Part shown: positions 43,588-51,960 of the stretch, piece by piece
Layout of the letters: each line of letters begins with the position of its first letter
Position numbering within the stretch: the first letter of the stretch is position 1
From: an uncultured Azospirillum sp.
GTDB lineage: Bacteria; Pseudomonadota; Alphaproteobacteria; RF32; CAG-239
Assembly (NCBI GenBank): GCA_902489795.1
Contig: CABUBU010000010.1
Span: 1-56,644 of the forward strand
Direction of reading: 5' to 3'
DNA: 56,644 bases
The notes under the pieces: generated by a model
The model's database searches: none
What the model saw: only the letters and a program-made list of their open reading frames with translations
Told to the model about the DNA's origin: nothing
Program-made: the position numbers and the translations under genes

Positions 43588-44460
43588 TTGGTAAAAAGAG
43601 AGCGGGAAACTTTTTTGCATATCAGCCAGATACGCGGAACAATCAAAAAATTCGCGGTCGTTCTGGCGTTTGTCTGCGCTTTTGTTTTTATGCTGCTCAG
43701 CAAAAGCGAAAACGTCCTGATTGAAAAAACTTCCGGCACCGCCGGGGAAGTCGTTTCTTCCGCCGTTGACGTGCTGGTGATGCCGGCCTCGGTTTTGGTG
43801 AAAGGCTACGAATATCTTCGCAGTCTGCGGAAAATAGATTTGGAAAACCGCGCCCTGAGAGAAGAAAACCGGCGGCTGACGATTGCCAACGCCAAAAGCC
43901 GCGCGCTTGCGGTCGAAAATGTGTTGCTGAGGCAGCTGCTGAATTATACGCCGCCGCCCGAGGCTTCTTTTGTGACTGCCAAAGTGGTGGCGGAAGAAGG
44001 CGGCGCCTTTGCCCATGCAATTACCGTTTATACGGCCGGCAGTCCGATGGTGCGCAAGGGACAGATTGTCGTCGGCAACAAGGGGGTGATCGGCCGGGTA
44101 GAAAAAACAGGCGCCGACTATGCCAAAATTTTTCTTGTCAACGACATCAACTCGAAAATTCCGGTAATGACGGAAAAAAGTCGTATTCGCGGCGTGCTGG
44201 CAGGGGAAAACGACCTGCTGCCGAAGATGGTTTTTATTCCGCTTGACGCCGGGGTGAAAGTCGGTGACCGGATTATCACTTCCGGGATCGGCGGCGTTTT
44301 TCCTTCCGGGCTGCCGGTAGGAAAAGTGGTTTCCGTTGACCGCGAAGGGGTAAAAGTCAGACCTTTTGACAATCTGAGCAGTTTGGAATATGTGCAGATC
44401 GTAGACTATAAGCTGCCGGATCCGGCTTTGGTTTTTTCCGAACGGGACGAAGTGCAATGA
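43588..44460 (+). CDS. mreC: Rod shape-determining protein MreC
   Basis: MreC is a bitopic membrane protein that scaffolds the cell-wall elongation complex in the periplasm. The 290-residue protein has a short cytoplasmic N-terminus, a membrane helix at about 22-38 and a coiled coil at about 85-115. The double beta-barrel domain follows (GVIGRVEK, RGVLAGE, GDRIITSGIGGVFPSGLPVG). No ATG is available: an in-frame stop lies 24 bases upstream, so the start is a TTG at 43588. AAGGAG lies about 30 bases upstream, too far to serve it, so translation may be weak. mreB is not adjacent. It overlaps mreD by four bases. Confidence 0.93.
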   Translation: MVKRERETFLHISQIRGTIKKFAVVLAFVCAFVFMLLSKSENVLIEKTSGTAGEVVSSAVDVLVMPASVLVKGYEYLRSLRKIDLENRALREENRRLTIANAKSRALAVENVLLRQLLNYTPPPEASFVTAKVVAEEGGAFAHAITVYTAGSPMVRKGQIVVGNKGVIGRVEKTGADYAKIFLVNDINSKIPVMTEKSRIRGVLAGENDLLPKMVFIPLDAGVKVGDRIITSGIGGVFPSGLPVGKVVSVDREGVKVRPFDNLSSLEYVQIVDYKLPDPALVFSERDEVQ

Positions 44461-44975
44461 AAGAAGACTGGCGGGAGATTGTCGGCAGTTGGTTTTACCG
44501 AGGAATGCCGCTTTTGGTGTCAGCCGTTTTGGTGCTATTGTCCTTTTTGCCGCTCAAATCCGAAATTGCTGACAACGCGCGGCCGGCGGTGGGGCTGATG
44601 TGCGCCTATTTCTGGCTGGTTTACCGGCCGGATCTGTTCAACCTGCCGGTGGTGTTTGTGCTCGGCATGATTGCCGACGCCGCTTCGGCCGTCCCGTTCG
44701 GCGCGGGACTGACGGCAATGCTGGTGATGTATCTTCTGGTGACTAATCTGATCAGGTATCTGAACGGCCGCATTTTTATTGTTTTGTGGATCGGAATTGT
44801 CGCTTTGCTGCCGTTCTGTCTGCTGACCGAATGGCTGCTGCTTTCCTTTTACCATGAACGCGCGCTGCCGCTTTCGCTGCTGTTTTTCTCCTATCTGACA
44901 AGCCTTGCCTGCTATCCGGTGGTGGGCGGTCTCAATGCTTTGGTTCTGAACCGGTTTTTGCAGGATGATGACTAG
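44457..44975 (+). CDS. mreD: Rod shape-determining protein MreD
   Basis: MreD is a small integral membrane protein of the elongasome. This 172-residue protein has five to six hydrophobic helices and the family-like FVLGMIADAASAVPFG segment. It is translationally coupled to mreC (ATGA) and abuts the next gene: its stop codon is followed immediately by the mrdA start. The assignment rests on position and topology as well as on the motif. Confidence 0.88.
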   Translation: MKEDWREIVGSWFYRGMPLLVSAVLVLLSFLPLKSEIADNARPAVGLMCAYFWLVYRPDLFNLPVVFVLGMIADAASAVPFGAGLTAMLVMYLLVTNLIRYLNGRIFIVLWIGIVALLPFCLLTEWLLLSFYHERALPLSLLFFSYLTSLACYPVVGGLNALVLNRFLQDDD

Positions 44976-46799
44976 ATGAACCGTGATAATGACAAAGGCA
45001 AGATTTTGATCGGACGGACGTTGATATGGGTCGGCGTTCAGTTTGTGATGCTGCTGATGATTATCATCAGGCTCTGTTATCTGCAGGTTTATCAGGCGGA
45101 CAAGTTCAGCACCATGGCGGACGAAAACCGGATTTCGACCCGGCTGCTAATTCCGCCGCGGGGAGAAATTGTTGATCGCAACGGTAAAATTCTGGCCGGC
45201 AATCGGCAGAATTTTCAGGCGATGATTGTGGCTGAACAGACAACCAGCATTGAAGACACGCTTAAGAAGGTGAAGAAGATTCTGCCGATTTCCGAGGATG
45301 AGGAAGAGCGAATCCGGCAGGATCTGAAGAAATACCGCCGTTTTGTGCCGATCAAAATCAAAGACGGCCTTAACTGGGAGGAAACCGGCCGGATTCTGCT
45401 GGCGTCGCCGGACATACCGGGAATCGTCATCGACGACGGCCTCAGCCGCTATTATCCGTACGGGGAACGGACGGCGCATCTGCTCGGTTATGTGGCTTCG
45501 GTTTCGGAAAAGGATCTGAAAAGGGACAATGATCCGTTGCTTGAAGTGCCCGGTTTTAAAATCGGCAAGGACGGAATCGAAAAACAGTTTGAAAAAGAAC
45601 TGCGCGGTACCGGTGGCAACCTGAAACTGGAAGTGAACGCGCTCGGCCGGGTAATGAAGGAAATCGAGCGGGTGGACGGTGTACCGGGAGAAAGGCTGCA
45701 ACTCACGATAGATACCAGACTGCAGGAAAAAGCCTATGAACTTTACGGAGAGGAAAGCGGCGCCGCAGTTCTTCTTGATGCGGAAAGCGGGGAAGTGCTG
45801 GCTTTCGTGTCTACGCCTTCGTACAATTCCAACGATTTTGTCAACGGCGTCAGTTCCAGAATATACGATGCTCTGCTGGCCAATGAGAGGAGCCCGCTTT
45901 TGAACAAGGCGATTGCCGGACTGTATTCGCCGGGTTCTACTTTCAAAATGATTGTGGCACTGGCGGCGTTAGAAGAAGGAATTATTACCAAGGATACAAA
46001 AGTGTACTGTTCCGGCCGCATGCAGCTTGGCAACCACTTTTTCCACTGCTGGAAGAAATACGGGCACGGCGCGGTGAACGTGGTGGAAGCTCTGCAGCAT
46101 TCCTGCGACATTTTCTTTTATGACGTTGCCCAGCGGCTGGGAATTGAAAAAATTGCCGCCATGTCTCGTCGTTTCGGATTGGGGCTGCCGACGGGAATCG
46201 AACTCGGAGGAGAAAAGGGCGGTTTGATTCCGAGCAAGAAATGGCGACTGGAACGCTTCGGCGAACCGTGGCAAACTGGCGAAACGCTGATTGCCGGCAT
46301 CGGTCAGGGATATATTATGACCACGCCGCTGCAGCTGGCGGTAATGACGGCAAGAATCGCCAACGGCGGGCGGGAAATAAAACCGACTTTCGTTAAAATC
46401 GGCAAAAAGGAACGCCAAAAGATCAGAAATATGCGCTTGAACAAAAATCACATCGACTGGGTGAAGGAAGGTATGTGCGCGGTCGTCAACCGCCCCGGCG
46501 GCACCGCTTTCGGCTCGCGTTTTAATTTTGAAGGGCAGGAAATGTGCGGCAAAACCGGCACTACCCAGGTGCGGCGGATTACCATGAAAGAACGTCAGAG
46601 CGGCGTCGTCAGGCAGGAAGATCTGCCGTGGAAATATCGCAATCATGCGTTGTTTGTCGGCTATGCACCGCAAAACAAACCTAAATATGCCGTGGCGGTG
46701 CTGGTTGAACACGGCGGCGGCGGTTCTTCGGTGGCAGCGCCGATCGGAGCAAAACTTCTGCTGGAAGCGCTGAAACTTGATAAGGAGAACGGCAAATGA
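44976..46799 (+). CDS. mrdA: Penicillin-binding protein 2 (MrdA), elongation transpeptidase
   Basis: MrdA cross-links peptidoglycan during side-wall growth. The 607-residue protein has a cytoplasmic N-terminus and one membrane helix at about 12-33. A pedestal domain with PPRGEIVDRNG follows, then the transpeptidase domain with the active-site SxxK at Ser321-Thr-Phe-Lys324. The SxN-type motif lies in HSCDIFFYD (Ser-Cys-Asp, where many have Asn), and the KTG motif in CGKTGTTQV. It overlaps rodA by four bases. Confidence 0.95.
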   Translation: MNRDNDKGKILIGRTLIWVGVQFVMLLMIIIRLCYLQVYQADKFSTMADENRISTRLLIPPRGEIVDRNGKILAGNRQNFQAMIVAEQTTSIEDTLKKVKKILPISEDEEERIRQDLKKYRRFVPIKIKDGLNWEETGRILLASPDIPGIVIDDGLSRYYPYGERTAHLLGYVASVSEKDLKRDNDPLLEVPGFKIGKDGIEKQFEKELRGTGGNLKLEVNALGRVMKEIERVDGVPGERLQLTIDTRLQEKAYELYGEESGAAVLLDAESGEVLAFVSTPSYNSNDFVNGVSSRIYDALLANERSPLLNKAIAGLYSPGSTFKMIVALAALEEGIITKDTKVYCSGRMQLGNHFFHCWKKYGHGAVNVVEALQHSCDIFFYDVAQRLGIEKIAAMSRRFGLGLPTGIELGGEKGGLIPSKKWRLERFGEPWQTGETLIAGIGQGYIMTTPLQLAVMTARIANGGREIKPTFVKIGKKERQKIRNMRLNKNHIDWVKEGMCAVVNRPGGTAFGSRFNFEGQEMCGKTGTTQVRRITMKERQSGVVRQEDLPWKYRNHALFVGYAPQNKPKYAVAVLVEHGGGGSSVAAPIGAKLLLEALKLDKENGK

Positions 46800-47938
46800 T
46801 GTATAAACCCTATAAACTGGGATTGCATAACCCGAACCTTACCTTTCGGGAAAAGCTCTGTCATCTGAACTTTACCTATTTTGTACTGATTTCCCTGCTT
46901 GCCGTAGCCGGTGTGATGATGCTTTATTCCGCTGCCAACGGCAAATGGGACGGCTGGGCGGTTAACCATGCGCTGCGTTTTGCGTTGGGGTTTGCGGTGA
47001 TGTTTGCCGCGTCGATGGTCGATATCAAGCTGTTTCTGCGCTATGCTTATCCGTTTTATTTTGCAACTCTGGTGCTGTTGATCGTGGTTGAAGTGGCCGG
47101 TTATACCGGCATGGGCGCTACTCGCTGGATTGATCTGAAATTTATCAAATTGCAGCCTTCCGAACTGATGAAGATTGCGCTGGTAGTGGCGTTGGCCAAA
47201 TATTTCCATACTTCGACCCTGCAAAGTATTGAAACTGTTCGCGGAATCGTGCCGCCGCTGATGATGGCGCTGGTGCCGGCCGCGTTGATTATGGCTCAGC
47301 CGGATCTCGGTACGGCAATGATGCTGCTGTTTACCACCGGCGTCATTCTGTTTGCGGTCGGCGTGCAGGTGTGGAAGTTCGTTGCGTTGGGCGGAATGGC
47401 GGCGGTTCTGATGCCGATCGGCTGGCATTTTCTGCATGACTATCAGAAGTTGAGAGTGCTGACTTTTCTTAATCCGGAGCGCGATCCGCTGGGTTCCGGC
47501 TATCATATCATGCAGTCCAAAATCGCGCTCGGTTCGGGCGGCGTTTTCGGCAAAGGTTTTTTGAAAGGTACCCAGAGCCATCTCAATTTTCTGCCGGAAA
47601 AACATACCGATTTTATTTTTACCATGCTGTCCGAAGAATTCGGACTGATCGGCGGAGTTGTCATCATTTTGGTCAATATGCTTATTCTGGCTTACAGTTA
47701 TGCCTTTGCCATGCGAACCACCAGCTATTTCGGAAAACTGCTGATTATCGGGCTGGCCACCAATTATTTTCTTTATGTGTTCATCAATATTGCAATGGTG
47801 TTGGGACTGCTGCCGGTGGTCGGGGTGCCGCTGCCGCTGATTTCCTACGGTGGAACGGTTATTTTGTCGGTTTGCGCCAGTTTCGGCGTGATTATGGCTG
47901 TTTATATCAACAAGGATACCAACCTCGGCAAGGAATGA
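46796..47938 (+). CDS. mrdB: Peptidoglycan glycosyltransferase RodA (MrdB)
   Basis: RodA is the SEDS-family polymerase that makes glycan strands for elongation together with PBP2. The 380-residue protein has about ten membrane helices. Typical SEDS stretches are visible: MMLYSAA, GATRWIDL-F--LQPSELMKI, QPDLGTAMM, QSKIALGSGG, FLPEKHTDFIFT and VGVPLPLISYGG. The Asp in PEKHTDF is in the catalytic region of the family. It is the last gene of mreC-mreD-mrdA-rodA. Confidence 0.96.
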   Translation: MMYKPYKLGLHNPNLTFREKLCHLNFTYFVLISLLAVAGVMMLYSAANGKWDGWAVNHALRFALGFAVMFAASMVDIKLFLRYAYPFYFATLVLLIVVEVAGYTGMGATRWIDLKFIKLQPSELMKIALVVALAKYFHTSTLQSIETVRGIVPPLMMALVPAALIMAQPDLGTAMMLLFTTGVILFAVGVQVWKFVALGGMAAVLMPIGWHFLHDYQKLRVLTFLNPERDPLGSGYHIMQSKIALGSGGVFGKGFLKGTQSHLNFLPEKHTDFIFTMLSEEFGLIGGVVIILVNMLILAYSYAFAMRTTSYFGKLLIIGLATNYFLYVFINIAMVLGLLPVVGVPLPLISYGGTVILSVCASFGVIMAVYINKDTNLGKE

Positions 47939-48413
47939 CGGCGTTTTTTCCGCCGGCACCAGCTTCATTCCTGCCCAACCCGGTTTTCCGGCTTCCGTCT
48001 TTATACCGGTATTCGTTCTTGCCGCCGTCATCGTTTCATGTTTATCTTTTTTACACTCGTTTCCGTTCCTGCATTTCTGTTCTCTCCCATTTTCATATTT
48101 CCTGTCTTACTCCCGCTTCTGACCTCGGTTCCCCTGCATTTCTCCCGTTTCCGTACCCCTGTTTTTACTTCTCCCGCATTTGTTTTCTCTTCAGCATTCA
48201 CATTTCCCTGTCCTCTTCCTCTTCCTCTTCCTCTTCCTCTTCCTCTTCCTCTTCCTCTTCCTCTTCCTCTGTTCCTTCTTGCCAAGCTTTTTCCGTTTTC
48301 TTTCCCCCCAAAAAAGCTTGATTAAATTTCCGCTTGCCGACGAGCGGGAAGTTTGAAATTTAGCCGTGTTTTTTGTGTAAAATAGTGTTTATTCGGTGGG
48401 TGACAAGGCAATA
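47939..48413. other. Polypyrimidine intergenic region
   Basis: From about 47990 to 48300 the plus strand is almost free of purine runs and very rich in C and T. Frames run through it on both strands (Ser- or Leu/Pro-repeats on the plus strand, Arg-Gly repeats on the minus strand from a TTG at 48285). None has a good ribosome binding site, so I do not call a gene. It contains the hexanucleotide array at 48211-48270. Confidence 0.5.
48211..48270. repeat. Hexanucleotide microsatellite, ten copies of TCCTCT
   Basis: Ten perfect tandem copies of TCCTCT occupy exactly 60 bases. On the minus strand the unit reads AGAGGA (Arg-Gly per copy). Because the unit is a multiple of three, copy-number change would not shift a reading frame. 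Confidence 0.95.
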
Positions 48414-48440
48414 AAAAACCCCGCGGATACGGGGTTTTTT
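48414..48440. terminator. Bidirectional terminator
   Basis: The perfect stem AAAAACCCCG/CGGGGTTTTT with a 6-base loop is flanked by A and T residues. It lies 19 bases past the stop of the minus-strand lipoprotein gene. Confidence 0.85.
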
Positions 48441-48458
48441 GTGAATTAGGAAGGGCTG

Positions 48459-49526
48459 TCAGTGAACAAAAATCCAGACTTCCGCACCGTCGGCCTGGGC
48501 GCTGGTTTTTGCGCTTAAGTTAATGTTGCCCGGGTTGACGCCCATGGCGGCAATTTCTTCAAAGATTTTGTTTGCATGTTTCTGCGCTTTGCCGGCCGCA
48601 GAGCCGTTTGATACGGCAACAACTTCGAAAACGGTGTTGCTTTTGCGGTTGACGGCGGCTTTAACGGCCGTGCTCAGGCCTTCTTTGTAGCTGACGTTGT
48701 CGTTTTTGAATTTGGCGACAAACAGGGGTTTGCCGCTGCGAACCGCCGCTGCCGGCGCTGCTGCCGTTTGGGTATTGCGGGAAGCGGCCTTGCTGCCGAA
48801 CAAAACCGGACGGGGTGCCGGCGCGGGTGCCGCGTTGCGAAAACTGCCGACGCGGATGGCCGTATTCAGGTTGCCGATCTGGTTTTGCGCGGAAACGAGA
48901 TATTGCTGCTGGCGGGCGGAATCGTCATTGACTTCGCTGTTAATGCTGTTGATGCTGACAAGCAGCTGTTCGGCTTCGTTTTGCAGATTGTGCAGCTGAC
49001 GGTGGTCTTCGTCAACCGCGCCGGAAATGCTGAAAGCCGCGCGGATCGAATCGATCAGGTAAACGGTGGATGTGGCGTCGTTGGCGACTTTGACCGACAG
49101 GTTGTTTAAGGCGTTGGCGTTCATTGACATCGTCTGCACGTTGTTTTGCGCCTGCTGCAGCATGTTGTACAGATTGGGGTTGCCGGGCGTGGTGCCGATT
49201 TGCAGCTTGCTTTCGATTGAGCCGACGGTATTGTTATACTGAGTCGAATTGGCGGTAATGTTCTTTTGAATTCTTGTCAGTTCTTCGCGGTTGCTCTGGT
49301 GAGAAACTTTGATTTGTTCCAGTTCCTGACGGAAAGCGATAATCTTTTGTCCGACAAAGGTTCCGGTGTTGGCGCCTTTGGCGTCTTCGTAAGAGCCGCT
49401 GCGGACGACAATGTTGCCGTTTCCCGCGGAATCGCCGCCGAGCAGGGAAGGAAAGCCGGCTCCCGAGCATGCGGAAGTGAGAACCACCGTTGACACGACC
49501 AATAATTTCATTGCAATGTTTTTCAT
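48459..49526 (-). CDS. Putative lipoprotein with coiled coil and OmpA-like C-terminal domain
   Basis: This 355-residue protein starts with a signal sequence ending VVLTSAC, Cys20 being the probable lipidation site. Residues 65-215 are rich in Gln, Asn and Leu heptads and probably form a coiled coil. A Pro/Ala linker follows. The last 90 residues (KPLFVAKFKNDNVSYKEGL through AEVWIFVH) form a mixed alpha/beta domain that resembles a domain I recall from uncharacterised alphaproteobacterial lipoproteins. A role in tethering the outer membrane or in envelope stability is plausible but unproven. Single gene with a terminator. Confidence 0.65.
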   Translation of the reverse strand: MKNIAMKLLVVSTVVLTSACSGAGFPSLLGGDSAGNGNIVVRSGSYEDAKGANTGTFVGQKIIAFRQELEQIKVSHQSNREELTRIQKNITANSTQYNNTVGSIESKLQIGTTPGNPNLYNMLQQAQNNVQTMSMNANALNNLSVKVANDATSTVYLIDSIRAAFSISGAVDEDHRQLHNLQNEAEQLLVSINSINSEVNDDSARQQQYLVSAQNQIGNLNTAIRVGSFRNAAPAPAPRPVLFGSKAASRNTQTAAAPAAAVRSGKPLFVAKFKNDNVSYKEGLSTAVKAAVNRKSNTVFEVVAVSNGSAAGKAQKHANKIFEEIAAMGVNPGNINLSAKTSAQADGAEVWIFVH

Positions 49527-49686
49527 GTAATCTGCTACCTTGTCAATATATGATTTAAATCCGTAACTTAATGTTTTTTTACACTTTTCACGCCTGTTGT
49601 AAAGATAAATTTGTCAGAAACAAATAAGTATTTTCATGTCTGCCCTGATATTTAACAGAAAAAAATTAAATTTGTTTAAATTTTGC

Positions 49687-49715
49687 TTGCAAAAAAAAAT
49701 AAAAGGCTGTATTAA
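49687..49715 (+). promoter_or_regulatory. Putative promoter of tRNA-Arg
   Basis: TTGCAA (49687-49692) and TATTAA (49710-49715) are 17 bases apart and end 23 bases before the tRNA. Each matches four of six consensus positions. Confidence 0.4.
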
Positions 49716-49738
49716 AGCTTTTGTGAAATGAAAAAGAT

Positions 49739-49815
49739 GCGCTCGTAGCTCAATTGGATAGAGCATCTGACTACGGATCAGAAGGTTGTGAGTTCGAATC
49801 CCGCCGAGCGCGCCA
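49739..49815 (+). tRNA. tRNA-Arg (anticodon ACG)
   Basis: The 77-base sequence folds as a standard cloverleaf. The acceptor stem GCGCTCG/CGAGCGC is perfect and the D arm contains AGCTCAATTGGATAGAGC. The anticodon stem TCTGA/TCAGA encloses loop CTACGGA (anticodon ACG), and the T loop TTCGAAT is present. Discriminator G and an encoded CCA end it. ACG implies inosine at position 34 to read CGU, CGC and CGA. Confidence 0.98.
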
Positions 49816-49822
49816 TAAAAAT

Positions 49823-49847
49823 CCTCCCGTAAGGGAGGTTTTTTTTT
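49823..49847 (+). terminator. Rho-independent terminator after tRNA-Arg
   Basis: The stem CCTCCC-GTAA-GGGAGG, a GNRA-type loop, is followed by nine T residues. It begins eight bases after the tRNA 3' end. Confidence 0.95.
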
Positions 49848-50075
49848 ATGTTCCGGGTTTGAGCCGGCGCGGGAAGCCGGGGAAGAAACGAATTTGCGCC
49901 CGGCATCAGGGCATAATGATGGGTGTTGATTGCGCTGGGCGGAATTCGAACCAAGGTTCGTTCTTGCTCATAGGTTCTGCAATATTTTTTTTTGAAGAAT
50001 TTATCACGATTTAAGTAATTGTTTATTTTTTTCTGAAAATGTTATTGTAATATTAATTTTAGAAAGAGATGACTA

Positions 50076-50621
50076 ATGTCTATAAAAAATCTTATTGAAG
50101 ATATGAGACAACGTTTGTCCTATGCTCATATGGTAATGGAGGAAAGGGGCAGTGTGGATAATTGCGATTTTTTGCTATATGCCCTAAGACATGATAGCGG
50201 TCCTGTATTTGCTGGAAGTGAGCTTGCAACTCCTGATATTAAATATCATTATAAATTCGATAGAATGTCGCAGAGATAATTTACTGACTTGGTGGCAGCT
50301 AAAATTGGAGCCAGTTTAAGAAAATCAAAATTGACAACGGCTATTACTCTTTTTCATGGATCTGTCACAGATAAGGATATGACCGCTTTCTTGAAAGGAG
50401 TAGCCGAAACAGAGGCGCCAATCAGAGCGCTTCATTTTAGAGATATGCCTTATGTAAATGACAAATCATGGCAATTGTTGCCTGAGATTATAAAAGACAA
50501 AGGCATTACCTTATGTGAGTTTGACACTTGTAATATTAGTCCTGAGTTAAAAGAGGAAATTAATATCGCATGTGGCAAAAATCAAAATATCGAAAATAAG
50601 GGAAAGGGAAGAGACCGTTAA
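50076..50621 (+). pseudogene. LRR-like gene split by an in-frame stop codon
   Basis: Two frames of 67 and 110 codons lie in exactly the same reading frame, separated by one TAA (50277-50279) and three further sense codons before the next possible start. Read through, they give a hydrophilic protein of about 181 residues. The second part contains stretches like leucine-rich/RNI repeats (IRALHFRDM, ITLCEFDTCNIS). I do not recognise the family. It is visibly AT-rich compared with its neighbours. It may be a recently broken gene, a gene needing readthrough, or two short proteins; the first is most likely. Confidence 0.55.
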
Positions 50622-50813
50622 TTGTTTTTGTGGCTAAAAACAAAATGTCATCAAATATAAACAATAATTATACGTTGGCGGTAGTGTGCCGACGGGAGTA
50701 AAAACAGGCGGCGCCCGAAATTTGAAAGGATTCGGAATGCCCGGCGGCGGGAACGGACCGTGCAATGCGGATTCGGTTGAATGCGGGCGGAGTTTGTTTG
50801 TGGAAAAATGCGT

Positions 50814-51161
50814 TCAGTCGTCGATCTTTCTGTCGTCGATTTTATTGCCTTGTTTGTCGATGTAAAACCATTGGTCGCTGTCCCAGTAATGATATTCTCC
50901 GCCGGAATTTTTGACCGGCCGGCTTTCTCCCTCGTAAGTAACTTTGGCTCTGCCGTTTTTAAACGGGTAGCCGAATGCATATTGCGGTTCGATCAAAATA
51001 ATGCCGTCGGGCGTAGCATAACCGATTTTCCCGTTGTCATCGTTGACGATGCGGATGGTGCCTTCGCTGACGTAATCGTCGCCGTTGTCGTATTGATAGT
51101 TTGAATAGTGGGAAATGCAGCCGCCAAGCAGCAGCGTCAGCAGACAAACCGTATATTTCAT
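50814..51161 (-). CDS. Small lipoprotein with WG-type repeat
   Basis: This 115-residue protein has a clear signal peptide with lipobox LLGGC (Cys15 lipidated). The mature part contains segments like the WG/KWG repeat: GKIGYATPDGIILIEPQYAFGYPFKNGRA reads as one such unit (broken here only by residue spacing), and WFYIDKQGNKI begins a second. Such repeats form small beta-rich modules in secreted or envelope proteins. The function is unknown. The gap 50622-50813 holds no other gene. Confidence 0.75.
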   Translation of the reverse strand: MKYTVCLLTLLLGGCISHYSNYQYDNGDDYVSEGTIRIVNDDNGKIGYATPDGIILIEPQYAFGYPFKNGRAKVTYEGESRPVKNSGGEYHYWDSDQWFYIDKQGNKIDDRKIDD

Positions 51162-51230
51162 TTTTATTTCTCTCTGTTGCCAATACAGTAACGATTATAG
51201 CGGAAAATTCTTAATATTTTGTGCAGATAT

Positions 51231-51264
51231 AAAAAAACGCTCCGGCCTTGTGCGGCGGAAGCGT
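51231..51264 (-). terminator. Terminator after the 187-residue protein gene
   Basis: An imperfect stem (ACGCTCCGGCC with GGCGGAAGCGT, two mismatches) is followed by seven T residues on the minus strand, 20 bases after the stop. Confidence 0.7.
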
Positions 51265-51283
51265 CTGATGTTTTTCCGGAAAT

Positions 51284-51847
51284 TTAAGCCGGAGTAATGA
51301 ACGAAGTCAGTTCGTTGTCTTTCAGTGGGAGGTCTTTTGCCAGCCAGAGCCAGTAGTTGGCATATTTGCGGACGACGGTTTTTTTGCCGTATTTCCTCTT
51401 TAGCCGCCATGCCTGTCTGCAAGAGCCGATATAGGCGTTTTCTCCCGTTTGGTTTCCTTCCAGCACCACGCTGCGGCGGAAAAGCTTTTGCAGGCCGGAA
51501 ACGACTGCCGGCAGGTCTTTTTTTTCAACACTAAAACGCAGGGTTTGAACGTTGGTTTCGTGATTGAGAAAGTCGAGCAGCGGCGCAACGCCGGCGGTTC
51601 CTTGCCAGTAGAGGCTGATACTGTGACGCGTTTTGCCGCCGAAACGTTCAACCAGCTGACGCGGTAATCTGGGACTGCCGACGTAAACGGTGAGGCCGGG
51701 CGCGCTTAAAATGATGTTGGCGGAAAGATAACGGGCGATTTTTTCTACGTTTTCGCCGAAGTTTTTGCTTTCGCGATCCAGTCGGATTTCTTGCGAATCA
51801 AAGAAGACAGCTTCACTGACCGAACGGATAATTTGTTCTTTTTGCAT
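51284..51847 (-). CDS. Hypothetical protein
   Basis: From the ATG at 51847 this is a 187-residue protein of unknown family. It reads as a globular alpha/beta protein. Strand-like segments are ANIILSAPGLTVYVGS and TLRFSVE, and the C-terminus is basic (RLKRKYGKKTVVRKY). There is no signal peptide or membrane helix. The upstream ATG pair at 51892/51889 falls inside the predicted -10 element, so the shorter start is preferred although it lacks a clear ribosome binding site. It has its own promoter after the engB terminator. Confidence 0.65.
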   Translation of the reverse strand: MQKEQIIRSVSEAVFFDSQEIRLDRESKNFGENVEKIARYLSANIILSAPGLTVYVGSPRLPRQLVERFGGKTRHSISLYWQGTAGVAPLLDFLNHETNVQTLRFSVEKKDLPAVVSGLQKLFRRSVVLEGNQTGENAYIGSCRQAWRLKRKYGKKTVVRKYANYWLWLAKDLPLKDNELTSFITPA

Positions 51848-51887
51848 AAGATTATAGTGATTGGTTAATAATATGTTTGTCGGCCGC

Positions 51888-51915
51888 ATCATAAGTCGTT
51901 TTGCCGTTTTGTCAA
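51888..51915 (-). promoter_or_regulatory. Sigma-70-type promoter
   Basis: On the minus strand a perfect -35 TTGACA (51915-51910) and a -10 TATGAT (51893-51888, five of six) are 16 bases apart. Transcription would start about 35 bases before the start codon at 51847. Confidence 0.7.
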
Positions 51916-51916
51916 A

Positions 51917-51944
51917 TAAAAAAGACCGGAAAATCCGGTTCTTG
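51917..51944 (-). terminator. Terminator after engB
   Basis: On the minus strand AAGAACCGGA and TCCGGTCTT form a stem with a small loop and one bulge, followed by T residues, about 20 bases after the engB stop. Confidence 0.8.
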
Positions 51945-51960
51945 AAAACAGAAGGCGGTT

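Noticed and set aside
48028..48285. Minus-strand Arg-Gly-repeat protein of 85 residues
   Set aside because: It starts at TTG without a good ribosome binding site and its repeat follows directly from the hexanucleotide array; kept as a finding on the DNA, not as a gene.
49910..49970. Possible fourth copy of the structured repeat (GCTGGGCGGAATTCGAACC)
   Set aside because: Only the first dozen bases resemble the core and the flanking hairpins are absent.
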